Assembly: GCF_027409185.1 (NCBI RefSeq)
Contig: NC_084463.1
Coordinates: forward strand, 158,201,869-158,265,868
Source: Cynocephalus volans
Taxonomy: Eukaryota > Chordata > Mammalia > Dermoptera > Cynocephalidae
Reading direction: 5' to 3'
Length of the DNA: 64,000 nt
Below, piece after piece: positions 1-9,230 of the stretch; position 1 is the stretch's first letter; the number at the start of each line of letters is the position of its first letter. The notes below the pieces were generated by a model that did not search any database, had not been told where the DNA came from, and was given only the letters and a program-made list of their open reading frames with translations. Made by a program: the position numbers and the translations under genes.

Positions 1-172
1 AAGAAGATATAAACCACAATTACTTGAAGTTGATACCACAAGCAAACAGAAAGGACATTGTTGGGGGGGAGGGGGGAGGGAGAAGGGAGGGAGGTTTTGT
101 TGATGGGGAGCAATAATCAGCTACATTGTATATCGACAAAATAAAATTTAAAAAAATAAAAAATAAAAAAAT
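1..172 (+). mobile_element. L1 3' UTR and A-rich tail, 5' cut by window edge
   Basis: This is the terminal part of a LINE-1: a G-rich stretch (about 62-95), then a segment ending in an A-rich tail with AATAAA-like repeats (about 138-172). Nearly the same sequence occurs at 43360-43560 and, more diverged, at 63130-63340. It is inserted in ERV env-like DNA that resumes at about 173. Confidence 0.85.
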
Positions 173-500
173 AAAGTGGGTGCTTGATTGAAAAAGAACA
201 TAATGATTACGATTAATCTTCCACTTCCAGCCACTGGGTTATCTGAGTTGGAAAGAAGTCCCTGAAGTCCCCTTGTAGGTAGCAGTCCCAAAGAAAAGAC
301 AGGAGTGTATCCCTGGAGGCTGTGACTTTGGGTGAGTTTGTAAGGAGACATAGAATTAGAACATACAAATCCCCTGGAGCTGACACAGGCATCAGCCAGG
401 AACAGCTCATGGCCAGGCGTATGCTGGCTGGAGTAGGTTGGCTTCTGTGGTTCTGAATTCTGACTCCTCCATGGGTTCATCAGGTATCCTTGTCAGCCTC
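173..500 (-). pseudogene. ERV env-region remnant (5' part), class I ERV
   Basis: On the minus strand this segment is collinear with plus-strand 47050-47370 inside the second ERV of the window, including a run rich in Q, P and H and a stretch ending in Met-Phe-Phe-Phe. It follows the pol remnant in the order expected for env. It is cut downstream by the L1 at 1-172. No intact env reading frame remains. Confidence 0.6.
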
Positions 501-559
501 ATAGAGGTGGGTGTGCAAAGCCAGGAACAATATTTCTCGGGAAGTTCTGGGAGTTTTAA

Positions 560-2640
560 ATTTAAGTCCGGTACCTTATTTTAACCTGGAAAAATGAACC
601 CAGGCACTTATGCCCAATAATTTTAACATGGTTGGGGTGGTGAGAAGTACCTGATGTGGGCCTGTCCACTGAAGTCGAAGGTTTTGGATTTAACCCCTGG
701 TTCAAAGTTAAAGGAGGGGGAGAGATTGGAATGGGGTTTTAGTAGGTGGATGGCAGTATACTTTTGCAGAAGTAGCTGGGTGTGTTTTAGAGCAGATAGT
801 CTCCCAAGGGGTGAGGGTTAGGAGGGAAGTTACCCAACAAAAAAGGTCTTCCATACATGAGCTCAAAGGGACTAAGTTGGGGTGCCCTTGGGGTTATGTG
901 CATTCGCATAAGAGCTACTGGGAGTAGTTCTGGCCATGGCATGTGTAATTGTAGCATTAATTTGGTAAGGTGGTTTTTATAATAGAATTTGCCTTTCAAC
1001 CTTTCCCAAGGATTAGGGCCTGTACGGAATATGTAATTTGTAGAGATGTTTAAAGCCTGTGAAATTCCTTGGGTGATCTGTGAAAAGAAAGCTGGACCAT
1101 TACCAGACTGGACTGAGGTGGGGAGACTGAACCGAGGAATTATGTGTTGGAGCAGGACTGTGATGACAGATGTTGCCTTTTCTGAAGTGCTAGGCAAGCT
1201 TCTATCATCCAGTGAAAATGTCTACCAATGTAATAAGATATTTTTGTCGTTTCACAGGAAGCATGTGGGTCAAGTCTACTTGCCAATCTTGTCCAAGAAC
1301 CTGACCTCTAGCTTGACGGGCAGGGAAAGGAACTGTAAATGGCCTTGTGGGAAAGTACAGAAGCAGGTATTAAGCTTTGGTTATTAGTTGAAGGGCTTGT
1401 TGAAGATGAGGGTATTCTATTTGAGGAGACAGAAGTTTAAAGAAAGGTTTATATCCTACATGAAAATGGTTTTGAAGTTGTGTTAGGATATTGTATGCCT
1501 CTCCAGCCTGAAGGACTATTTTACCTTTAAGAATGTGCCATCTTTATTTGAATTAACATCCCTGTTGTGTGAGGGATCTATGTTCCTTGGTTGAGTAGGG
1601 TGGTGGCTACACAGGCAAAGCCAACATTTAGTGTTGGACCTCTGTGAGTACCTCTTTTTTGGCTTCAACATCTGCCCATTTATTACCCACAGCTACTGGA
1701 TCTTGAGTTTTTTGGTGTCCTTTGCAGTGAAGGATGGCTGCGTGGGTAGGCACGTGGGTTGCCTACAAATTTTAGGATTAAAGGACCATTAATTATATAT
1801 GTTCCCTTCGTTGTTAGGAAACCTCTTTCCCTCCAAATTGGTGCATGAGAATTAATTATGTGATAGGTGTATTTTGAGTTTGTGTGTTTACTCTAAGTTT
1901 GTTGGCCAATGTCAGGGCTCTGGTGAGGGCTGTAAGTAAGTTCTGCCTGTTGTGAGATTGTGCTGGGTGGCAGGAGGTTGGATTCAGTTATCTGAGTTAA
2001 CAAAACAATTGCATACCCTGCTGTGTTATCCCCTGGTTAAAAGAGCTTCCATCTACGAACCAGTCAGATGTGGGGGGGGCGGGGTAACGGGGTGTCTGAA
2101 ATATTTGGAAAGGGGTTAGTAAAGTGGCCCAGTATTTCCCTGCAATTGTGTTCATCCATTGTGGGTTGGGAAGGTGCAGGCAAAAGAGTAGCTGGGTTAA
2201 GTGAGGGGCAATGGATGAAAATTACATTGGGATTTTCAAAAACCAAGGCATGAATGACCTGAAGTCTGATGGCTGAAATCTGGTGGGTGGCCTGGTGGGT
2301 AGGAAGTGAAGAAAGTGAATGGGCACGAGGTACTGTTATTTCTTGGAAGAGAGTTAACTTTGAGCTCTCTTGTATTAGTATAATGACTGCAGCCAAAGGC
2401 TGTAGGCAAGGTGGCCAGTCGAGAACTGCTTTATCTAGCTGTTTGGACAAATAAGCCACTGGCCTGAGGTCGGGCCCATACTGTCGAGCCAATAATCCCA
2501 GTGCAGATCCCTGTCTGCTATCTACATATACAGGGAAGACTTTGTTTGGAATAAGGAGTGCCAACACTGGGGAAGAGGTGAGAGCTTGTTTTAGGAGTGA
2601 AAAGGGAGTAGACACAGGGAGATTAGGATTTAAGAGCTCA
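560..2640 (-). pseudogene. Degenerate ERV pol (RT connection, RNase H, integrase), class I gammaretrovirus-like
   Basis: Read on the minus strand, 2615-2064 encodes an RT-connection/RNase H segment with a YVDS-like motif and a YLSKQLD-like motif typical of class I ERVs. About 2050-1560 continues RNase H (a DWFVDGSSF-like start with the catalytic Asp), and 1340-780 encodes the integrase core and C-terminal part (SGNGPAF-like, FELMYGRP-like). Several stops and frameshifts break it, so it cannot encode a complete polymerase. gag, protease and most of RT are missing between about 2640 and the primer-binding site at 2834-2852. Confidence 0.85.
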
Positions 2641-2833
2641 TGGAGAAACTAAGCTCTTACACCACAGACTCTACAAAGTATGTTAAAGAGTTTCAATAAT
2701 TCAATATTTAACACACACCTATAATCTAAAATGGCATGATGTGTATATCATGTCCTCACCCCAAATCAGTGACTGGTGGTAGATGGGCAGCAAGCAATGG
2801 AAAGGTCAAATTACTATGGATTTCTCATCTCAA

Positions 2834-2852
2834 CCCCCCGGTTTCAGCACCA
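2834..2852 (-). other. ERV primer-binding site, tRNA-Phe-like
   Basis: The minus strand reads TGGTGCTGAAACCGGGGG here, close to the complement of the 3' end of tRNA-Phe as used by HERV-F-type elements, with two or three mismatches. It lies a few bases inside the LTR end at 2859, which supports the orientation and the LTR boundary. Confidence 0.6.
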
Positions 2853-2858
2853 AAAATA

Positions 2859-3243
2859 TGAAAGGTCGGCGATTAGCAAAGCTGGTACCAAGACGAGAAA
2901 TCAGGCCTTAAAGGCTTTATTTGTGCAGGCAGCACCAAGGAGGCATAGATACAGCCTGCCTGCCATTTTGGGAGCATGGTTTTTAAGCTGTTTCTAGGAC
3001 CAGGTTGGTTTAACAGCCACAAGACTTGTGGTTTCTCTTGCAAGGTCCCGTGGCCCAGTACAACCACCCAGTGGTTTTCCAGCAAATACCCGCCCAGTGA
3101 TTTTTCCATTGGGCTGGACTTCCTCCGGGTTAGACCCTACTTGTTTCAAGCATGAACGACCCCATCTTGGGAACCTATCTCTAGGACTAATAATGGATAT
3201 TGTCCCTTTCTTCAACCAATAAGCTCCTTTGAGCTGCACCACA
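2859..3243 (-). repeat. 5' LTR of the class I ERV (about 385 bp)
   Basis: On the minus strand the element begins TGTGGTGCAG and ends ACCTTTCA, giving TG...CA ends. It contains an AATAAA polyadenylation signal (rc at about 2918) and an ATTGG (inverted CCAAT) box near 3217. The primer-binding site follows directly. The outer end meets SNHG1 intronic sequence about 65 bp downstream of SNORD26. Confidence 0.7.
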
Positions 3244-3307
3244 TCTAAAAAAGAACCCTTAACACTCCAGAAATAAAAGCAAAAAACCCCTTTTGCTGCG
3301 GATGGTG

Positions 3308-3380
3308 CTACTCAGAATTTCCGTTTTCTCCACTACTCCATCAGAAAGAGAGAGTTCAATTCTTAAAATCATCCCCGTAG
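3308..3380 (-). ncRNA. SNORD26: SNORD26 (U26) box C/D snoRNA
   Basis: The 73-nt minus-strand sequence starts CTACGGGGATGATT and ends AATTCTGAGTAG, with box C GATGATT (3373-3367), box D CTGA (3315-3312) and a CTACKR...GTAG terminal stem. As I recall human U26, only about one base differs. Human U26 guides 2'-O-methylation of 28S rRNA. It is intronic in SNHG1, so it would be made by debranching and trimming of the spliced intron. Confidence 0.95.
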
Positions 3381-3442
3381 CACATCCCGTTAAGACCTTC
3401 ACACACTTAAAACAGAGCTAAAAGATGGCTATAAGCACTTAC

Positions 3443-3492
3443 TCCAATGAGATGCTCTTCCATTCTCCAGTGTTCAAACGTGAGCCTCAGCC
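3443..3492 (-). other. SNHG1: SNHG1 candidate exon 2
   Basis: A 50-nt segment between SNORD25 and SNORD26 is bounded by a pyrimidine-containing TTGTCTGCAG acceptor and a consensus GTAAGTGC donor on the minus strand. Host-gene exons alternate with snoRNAs in SNHG1, which fits. Exact boundaries are inferred from splice motifs only. Confidence 0.6.
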
Positions 3493-3585
3493 CTGCAGAC
3501 AACATTAGGTTAACACTGGGTATTTCGAAAGCAGTTTGGTTTTCTGGAGCGACTGCTGAGTCGGAAATCGGCCGTGCAGGGCCCA

Positions 3586-3650
3586 TCTCCTCAGAGTTAC
3601 TTATCCTCACGGAGCTCAGTACAGGTCTGTGAAAGGTCCTCATCATAGGA
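3586..3650 (-). ncRNA. SNORD25: SNORD25 (U25) box C/D snoRNA
   Basis: The minus strand has box C ATGATGA (3646-3640), box D' CTGA (3619-3616) and box D CTGA (3594-3591), with short terminal complementarity (TCCT...AGGA). The antisense region before box D' matches human U25, which guides 18S rRNA 2'-O-methylation. It lies in intron 1 of SNHG1. Confidence 0.95.
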
Positions 3651-3876
3651 GAGCCACCGGCACCGCCCGCCATCGCCATTTTGTCCTTCACAAAGCCTCG
3701 CTGCTGCCTCGGGGCCACGAGGCCACGGACGAGACCGCCTCCGCCCCCACCCCCCGACGCCCTGACCACCAAATAGGCACTACACATTAAGTCTAACGCA
3801 TGCCACGCTCGAGCAACCACTTAAAAAAAACACACTCAGATACCTACCAGCAGTGCCCGACGAATGAGACTTAAGG

Positions 3877-4243
3877 AGGTACCGCGAGACGCTTAAATAC
3901 TACCCCGCAGAGGCCCACGGGATTTGGGGGCAGGACTATAGTGGGCGCACGCGCACATGGAGACGGCGTGCGAGCCCGGGGAGTTGTGGGTAGAGGAAAG
4001 TACGCGCCCCCTGAACTTGCGCGAAAACGTCGCGCATGCGCCCTATGGGCGCGCTCGAGCGCTCAGCCCGCACTGCGGCTTGGCTGCTCTCTACGGCTCC
4101 GCGTGTGACAGGAGCCCGGAAGCCCCGGCTTCGCGCCGATCCTGGACTCACTGTCCGTCACTGTCACGGCCGCTTATCTCCACACCTTGCCCTGAGCCCC
4201 CCCGCCCCCACACACCCTAAACCCATATGCAGGATCCGCCTCC
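3877..4243. promoter_or_regulatory. Divergent CpG-rich promoter of SNHG1 (minus) and long SLC3A2 transcript (plus)
   Basis: The stretch is rich in CpG (repeated GCGC, CGCGC, GCGCATGCGC) in contrast to the surrounding AT-rich intron DNA. It lies between the SNHG1 exon 1 candidate and the first SLC3A2 exon, as in human. A palindromic GCGCATGCGC at about 4031-4040 resembles an NRF1 site. A TATTTAAG element on the minus strand near 3893-3900 serves SNHG1. The plus-strand start site could not be located. Confidence 0.75.
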
Positions 4244-4352
4244 ATGGATCCCAAACCTGAACCCTCGACAGGCGTCATGTCGGTGCCGCGCCAGTCGCCC
4301 AGTGCACATCCGGGGCCCGGTGTCCAGAGTCACAGCGCAGCGGGCGACTCAG
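4244..4352 (+). CDS. SLC3A2: SLC3A2 long-isoform exon 1 (N-terminal 36 codons plus 1 nt)
   Basis: The reading frame starts at ATG 4244 and runs to a donor CAG|GTACTG (GT at 4353). The peptide has a PRQ...GVQ...SAGDS pattern that matches the alternative N-terminus of human long CD98hc. The exon contributes 109 nt (phase 1). The acceptor at 24166-24167 supplies the remaining 2 nt of the split codon and then Thr-Met of the main start, so the frame is kept with no primate-type extra exons in between. The joined protein would be about 569 residues. The tail is cytoplasmic and has no recognisable domain. The Kozak context is moderate (G at +4). Confidence 0.8.
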
Positions 4353-4804
4353 GTACTGGACCCCGGGCTGAGCTCAAGTGGAGGGCCCTTGCATGGAGCC
4401 ATATCTGGAGAGTAAGCCAGGTCGTAAGAGCTGCACTTGATTCATGAGATAAGGTCTGATTTTTCCTGGCTGGCCACCTGTGTCTTGCATTCCGGTCCGA
4501 TTTCGTTAGGAGCTTGGCCTGTATTGGGACTAACATTAGCTAACATATTTACGGAGCACTGTATGAATTGGTTACTTTAATCCTCCAAATCCCAAGGTAG
4601 GTGGGATTACAACCCCTATTTTCTAGATGGGGGACATTATGTAAAGAGCCCCCGCAGAGCTGCCTGATTGTCGAGGTGGCTGCAGTCAGCTATAGCCTGT
4701 GTTGTTATTGAGTCCACCCAGCATTAGTTCGTCAGTCGTTTGTGGTGAACACCTAAGTGTACAAGCATGCTTTGAAGACATTAAGCTCTTACTATGTACT
4801 CTTC

Positions 4805-4980
4805 TGTTTTTTTTGTTGTTTTTTTTTAAAGATGACCCGTAAGGGGATCTCAACCTTTGGCTTGGTGTTGTCAGCACCACGCTCAGCCATCGAGCCAACC
4901 GGCCATCCCTATATGGGATCCGAACCCGTGGCCTTGGTGTTATCAGCACCGCACTCTCCCGAGTGAGCCACGGGCCAGCC
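4805..4980 (-). mobile_element. CYN-type tRNA-Ile SINE, dimer
   Basis: Two tRNA-like units are joined head to tail with a poly-T (A tail) at the left. A duplicated target TATGT(A/G)CTCTTCTGTTT flanks it. Confidence 0.9.
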
Positions 4981-4982
4981 TA

Positions 4983-5190
4983 TGTGCTCTTCTGTTTGAC
5001 CTCACTTAATAACACAACAATCCTAGGAGGAACGTGTTAAGGTAATGCTGTATATAAGGAACCTGAGACCTAGAGAGCTTAAGTAACTTGCTGAGTTATC
5101 CAGCTAAAAAATATCAGAGCCAAGGTGTGCAAATCCAGGCAGTCTGATTCCAGAGCCTGCACTGCTAACACTATGCCTTACTGCTTTTAC
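4983..5190 (-). repeat. MIR SINE
   Basis: The minus strand carries MIR core features: the complement of AAGTAACTTGC...CAGGCAGTCTGATTCCAGAGCC can be read on the plus strand. It is split from similar MIR-like DNA at 4540-4680 by the preceding SINE. Confidence 0.7.
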
Positions 5191-5336
5191 ATCACACAGT
5201 TCTGTTCTCAAGGTAGTTGGGAGCAAGCAAATACACCGGGAAAAAATGGAATAAACTTTGGGCACTATTTCTCAATCTTTTTTTTAATTGTCACCCCACC
5301 TAATCTAAAAAAGACCATTCTAAAAGACCCATTCTA

Positions 5337-5515
5337 GGGGCCGGCCTGTGGCTCACTCGGGAGAGTGTGGTGCTGATAACACCAAGGCCACGGGTTCAGA
5401 TCCCATATAGGGATGGCCGGTTAGCTCACTGGGTGAGCGTGGTGCTGACAACACCAAGTCAAGGGTTAAGATCCCCTTACCCGTCATCTTTTAAAAAATA
5501 AATAAATAAATAAAA
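5337..5515 (+). mobile_element. CYN-type SINE, dimer
   Basis: A full dimer with an AAATAAATAAATA tail, flanked by a perfect duplication AAAAGACCCATTCTA (about 5322-5336 and 5517-5531). Confidence 0.95.
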
Positions 5516-5533
5516 TAAAAGACCCATTCTAAA

Positions 5534-5625
5534 GCTGGCTGGTTAGCTCAGTTGGTTAAAGCATGGTGCTGATAGCGCGAAGGTCTGGGGTTTGATCCCT
5601 GTACCAGCCAACAATAACAACAACA
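5534..5625 (+). mobile_element. CYN-type SINE, monomer with near-intact tRNA-Ile cloverleaf
   Basis: Bases 5537-5610 fold as a tRNA: acceptor GGCTGGT pairs with ACCAGCC, A box TAGCTCAGTTGG, B box near 5588-5598, and a GAT anticodon (Ile) in loop CTGATAG. T-stem and anticodon-stem mismatches plus an A-rich tail (AACAATAACAACAAC) mark it as a SINE rather than a working tRNA gene. Confidence 0.9.
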
Positions 5626-6068
5626 AAGAGATATTTGTTTCCCCCTAATCCCCCCATGAAAATTTGATACCACAGATATACTGTATATCTGTATATGTAT
5701 TATGGCCCTTTGGAAAGCCAGAAACCTTTTTAATATCAGATTTCTCATCCCCTAAGAACCAATTTTCACTCCCGTGGGGGAGTTGCATTGTTCCCATGCA
5801 TGCTGCAGGGACATAATAAGTGGCACTGTACACAAATACTGAGAGAATTCCAGTTTGAACAAAGTTTTTATGTACTGGAATAAATTCATTTATTCAGTAA
5901 CTATTAAGTGCTTGTTCAGTGCACGATACAACATATGGGGAGAAAGGAGATAAAACACTCTGACCTGAAGTTTTTGATCTTGTTAGGGGTAATTAAGATG
6001 TGCATTAAATAGTACATGATTGAAAAGTTGTAACAAAAAAACAAGTTGCGTAGAAAATGGCCCAGATA

Positions 6069-6238
6069 GGGGCCAGCCCGTGGCTCACTTGGGATAGTGT
6101 GGTGCTGATAACACCAAGGCCACGGGTTTGGATCCCTATATAGGGATGGCCGGTTGGCTCACTTGGGAGAGTGTGGTGCTGACAACACCAAGCCAAGGGT
6201 TAAGATCCCCTTACCGGTCATCTTAAAAAAAAAAAAAA
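6069..6238 (+). mobile_element. CYN-type SINE, dimer
   Basis: A complete dimer ending in CCGGTCATCTT plus a poly-A tail. No clear target duplication was seen. Confidence 0.9.
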
Positions 6239-6262
6239 TTATACTTTAACAACCCCTTGGAT

Positions 6263-6378
6263 GGGTTGGCTGGTTAGCTCAGTTGTAGAACATGGTGCTG
6301 ATACCACCAAGGTCAAGGGTTCGGATTGCCATACTGGCCAGCTGCCAACCTCCCCCCCAAAACAAAACAAAACAAAGA
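6263..6378 (+). mobile_element. CYN-type SINE, monomer
   Basis: A tRNA-Ile-like unit followed by a C-run and (AAAAC)n tail, flanked by AACAACCCCTTGG on both sides. Confidence 0.9.
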
Positions 6379-6462
6379 GGAACAACCCCTTGGGAAACAC
6401 CGCCTTTCATTGGTCCATTCACTTATTCATTCAATAAATACTGAGTCAGAACTGATTTATTT

Positions 6463-6548
6463 TGTCAGCTAGCCAGTATGGGGATCCGAATCCACGACCT
6501 TAGTGTTGTAAGCCTGCTTTCTAACCAACTGAGCTAATTAGCCAACCC
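6463..6548 (-). mobile_element. CYN-type SINE, monomer
   Basis: A reverse-oriented tRNA-like unit (GCTAGCCAGTATGGGGATCCGAA to AGCTAATTAGCC, read as plus-strand complement). Confidence 0.8.
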
Positions 6549-6677
6549 TAAGTCAGAAGTTAAACTCAAGAAGTCTGATTCCAGAGTTGGAGCTTTTAGT
6601 ATGCTCACCCTATTATAACACCATGCCTCCCTCTAGCTAATATTATATCTTGACTCCTCTTTCCAGCAAATGTTTTT

Positions 6678-6725
6678 AATCTTTTTTTTTTTTTTTTGCA
6701 GTTCGCCAGTACAGGGCTCGAACCA
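6678..6725 (-). mobile_element. CYN-type SINE fragment
   Basis: A poly-T followed by only the 3' part of a reverse-oriented monomer (GCAGTTCGCCAGTACAGGG on the plus strand), 5'-truncated. Confidence 0.6.
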
Positions 6726-6750
6726 TTTTTAAACTTCTAAAGAACTGTTT

Positions 6751-6931
6751 AGGGCCGGCCTGTGGCTCACTTGGGAGAGTGTGGTGCTGATAACACCAAG
6801 GCCATGGGTTCGGATCCCTATATAGGGATGGCTGTTTGGCTCACTTGGGAGAGCATGGGGCACCACGAAGTCAAGAGTTAAGATTCCCTTTCCAGTCATC
6901 TTTTATAAAAAAGAAAAGAAAAAAAAATAAC
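6751..6931 (+). mobile_element. CYN-type SINE, dimer
   Basis: A complete dimer, with the second unit partly decayed near 6850-6880, followed by an A-rich tail. Confidence 0.85.
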
Positions 6932-6944
6932 TGTCTACATCTGT

Positions 6945-7076
6945 ATCACTTGACAGCCTGGAAGAAATGTATAACCTCAGGTCCCTCCATGGACCAGCTG
7001 AATTAGAATTTGCTTTTTAACAAGATCCCCAGGTGAATTTCTATGCACATTAAAGTTTGAGAAGCACTAGTTTAAA
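6945..7076. repeat. MER5A-like hAT-Charlie remnant
   Basis: The segment resembles the MER5A core (TTAACAAGATCCCCAGGTGAATTTC...GTTTGAGAAGCACTA), a small non-autonomous DNA transposon. A similar segment lies at 49755-49885. Confidence 0.6.
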
Positions 7077-7229
7077 CAATGTTGTCCACTTCTTTCTCAG
7101 TCCCTCCTGGCTCATTACAATCTACTGCCCCACTACTCCACCAAAACTAGTATCACCAAGGTCTTTTATTAAATCCAAAAAATACTTTTCAGTGCTTATC
7201 CTACTTTATCTCTCATCAGCACTTTACCC

Positions 7230-7398
7230 TTTTTTTTTTTTTTAAAGGATGACAGGTAAGGGGATGCTAACCCTTGACTTGGTGTTGTCAGCACCACGCT
7301 CACCCAGTGAGCTAACCGGCCATCCCCTATATGGGATCCGAACCTGTGACCTTGGTGTTATCAGCACCACACTCTCCCGAGTGAGCCACGGGCCGGCC
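7230..7398 (-). mobile_element. CYN-type SINE, dimer
   Basis: A reverse-oriented dimer flanked by a perfect CAGCACTTTACCCTTTT duplication. It splits the L2. Confidence 0.95.
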
Positions 7399-7425
7399 CA
7401 GCACTTTACCCTTTTGTTTCATATT

Positions 7426-7489
7426 TCTTTTTCTTTCTTTTTTTTTGGCAGTTGGCTGATACAGGGATCTGACCATCTCATATTTCTTG
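7426..7489 (-). mobile_element. CYN-type SINE, 5'-truncated monomer
   Basis: A T-rich tail complement and about 35 bases of tRNA-like unit, flanked by CATATTTCTT repeats. Confidence 0.7.
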
Positions 7490-8356
7490 AAATACTCTCT
7501 TCCCACAGTTTCTAGGACATTGCCCTCTCCTAGTGTTCTTATATTCTGACAAATTCTTAGTAATCCTTTGAAGTACATCTTCTGGCCATTCCTTAAATAT
7601 TGATGTTCCTCCAGTTGTGTCTTAGGCTCATCTTTTTCTCACTCTGCCTGTGCCACCTTATCCATTCACAAGGTTTTAATGACCACCAATATGCCTGTAA
7701 CTCCAACCCAGGATCTTTCTTCTGAGCTTCAGGGCTGTACATCCAATTGCTTTCTGGATGCACATCATCACTTGGATAACCTACAAACATCTCAACTCAT
7801 CTTATCTAAAACTGGATTCAACGTGTTCCTCCTATTTTATCCAATTGTCCAAGCACCCCACTGCTGCTACCCTAATTCAGTTGATTCACGCTTAGGTTTT
7901 TACAACAGACTCAGTCTGTCTCTCTGGCTCTATTTTCTTCCCTTCTAGTCCATTCTCTACATTGAAGACTGGTCAAGTTTCTTTTCTCAGCTCGTGATCA
8001 TTCAGTGCCCCTCCATTGTCTTTAGGCTACAATCCAAATTGATCAATATAGTCATTAAGAAGCCTTGCTTCCCTTGCTAGTTTCTTTACCACCACTCTTT
8101 TCTGAAACCTGATCCAGCCCTCTCGACCCAAGGTAAACTCCCTGAAGTCAGATCCTATTTGGGTAAATCATCATTCTATTTCCTATTGCCTAGCAGAGAT
8201 TAAGACACAAATAGGACTCAATATTCATTTATTACTTTATGTCTATAAATTTTTGCATGATCTTTTTCCAGCCCCAATTTGTTAACTGTCCTGTGTTATG
8301 AAATGAGCAAGCTCTTAAAGAAGTCTGGAGAGTGTTTGCTCAAGGAACAATCCTGC

Positions 8357-8653
8357 CCCCACCTGGCAGCAAGAGGCACTGCCTGGATTAACCCAAGGAG
8401 GGGAATATGCAAATATCCAGGGCTTGGCTGGGAGCTGGGAGACAAGACAGTAACTTCAGTGAAGAAAAGGCCCAGTTTGATAATAGAATTGCCTGGGTTT
8501 GTGGAGGAGTGTGACACTGAGGTGGTCTCCAGGGAAGGTTTAGCTTTGTCTCTGGGAAGATGAGGATGTTGGAGAATGTAAAGGATAGGCTTACACTTTG
8601 TGTTTATGGGCACTTGGGACTGGAAGGCCTGAGGTGAAGTTGATACTGGTAGT
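8357..8653 (+). promoter_or_regulatory. U2-type snRNA 5' flank with octamer (possible old DSE)
   Basis: An exact octamer ATGCAAAT lies at about 8407-8414, roughly 245 bp upstream of a U2-like sequence, where vertebrate U2 genes carry their distal sequence element. The flank shares GGCAGCAAGAGGCACTGCCT exactly with the flank of the second U2-like copy near 14045. A weak PSE candidate lies near 8590-8610. Confidence 0.5.
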
Positions 8654-8941
8654 ATCGCTTCTCTGCCTTTTGGCTAAGATCAAGTGTAGTACTCATATAA
8701 GTTCTTATCAGTTTAATATCTGATATGTCCTCTATATTAATTGTTTTTTGTTGTTTTGCAGCTGGCTGGTTTGGGGATCTGAACCCTTGACCTTTGTGTA
8801 ATAACACCTTGCTCTAACCAACTGAGTCAACTAGCCAGCCCTTAAATTGGTTTTTGAAAGAAGGAGATGGAACAGGAGCTTGCTCCACCTGTTCCACCCA
8901 ACAACCTGGTATTGCAGTACTTCCAGGAATGGACCACCCCT
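8654..8941 (+). pseudogene. U2 snRNA-like sequence 1, split by a SINE
   Basis: The 5' half (8654-8740) matches U2: ATCGCTTCT.TGCCTTTTGGCTAAG-type start, intact branch-recognition GTAGTA, and CAGTTTAATATCTGATA. The 3' half resumes at about 8842 with a decayed Sm region, then GGAGATGGAACAGGAGCTTG and CTGGTATTGCAGTACTTCCAGG. A CYN monomer (8744-8841) sits just before the Sm site with a short TTAA(A)TTG duplication, and a few bases are inserted after GTAGTA. It cannot make a normal U2. Confidence 0.9.
8744..8841 (-). mobile_element. CYN-type SINE, monomer, inside U2-like sequence 1
   Basis: A reverse-oriented monomer (GCAGCTGGCTGG... to ...CTAGCCAGCCC) flanked by TTAATTG/TTAAATTG. Confidence 0.9.
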
Positions 8942-9066
8942 CTGGGGATATTTAGTTGTTAGATAGAGATTTGTTAGCTGTAACTTTGGTGGAGTTATGT
9001 CTTCTTTAGAGAGATGAGCATAATAAATTGTGGCAACTTGGTTAATTAGTAAAATATTTGGTTATA

Positions 9067-9230
9067 GGGCTGGCCCGTGGCTCACTCGGGAGAGTGTGGT
9101 GCTGATAACACCAAGGCCCCGGGTTCGGATCCCATATAGGGATGGCTGGTTGGCTCACTGGGTGAGCATGGTGCTGACAACACCAAGTCAAGGGTTAAGA
9201 TCCCCTTACCGGCCATCTTTAAAAAAAAAT
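9067..9230 (+). mobile_element. CYN-type SINE, dimer
   Basis: A complete dimer flanked by TTTGGTTATAG and TTTGGTTATGG. Confidence 0.95.

Larger units (their letters stand above)
3244..3876 (-). ncRNA. SNHG1: SNHG1 snoRNA host gene, 5' part
   Basis: The 5' end of the non-coding host gene of box C/D snoRNAs is recognised by SNORD25 and SNORD26 on the same strand and in the same order as in human SNHG1, divergent from SLC3A2. Candidate exon 1 is about 3848-3872, ending at a donor GTAGGTA (3847-3841). A TATTTAAG element about 30 bp upstream (near 3893-3900) and a pyrimidine-rich start fit a 5'TOP promoter. Exon 2 is 3443-3492, between a CTGCAG acceptor and a GTAAGTGC donor. Beyond SNORD26 the intron is interrupted by an ERV from 3243 down. 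SNORD27-31 and SNORD22 are not found in the window and should lie below base 1. Confidence 0.85.
7080..8240 (+). mobile_element. L2 LINE fragment (RT and 3' end), broken by SINEs
   Basis: Plus-strand sequence follows L2: the region around ACCAAGGTCTTTTATTAAATCC, then the CTGAGCTTCAGGGCTGTACA block, then a 3' end near GAAGTCAGATCC...CTATTGCCTAGCAGAG. Two SINEs interrupt it (7230-7398 and 7426-7489). A second copy of the same L2 parts lies at 11950-13930 with the same strand and similar distance to a U2-like sequence. Confidence 0.75.

Noticed and set aside
2068-2454. Plus-strand frames over the ERV pol region
   Set aside because: They are antisense to the minus-strand RT/RNase H remnant.
3407-3820. 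A 137-codon minus frame over SNHG1
   Set aside because: It crosses SNORD25, introns and an exon of a known non-coding host gene.
5537-5610. A functional tRNA-Ile gene
   Set aside because: Mismatches in the anticodon and T stems, an A-rich tail and membership in a large SINE family argue for a SINE monomer.
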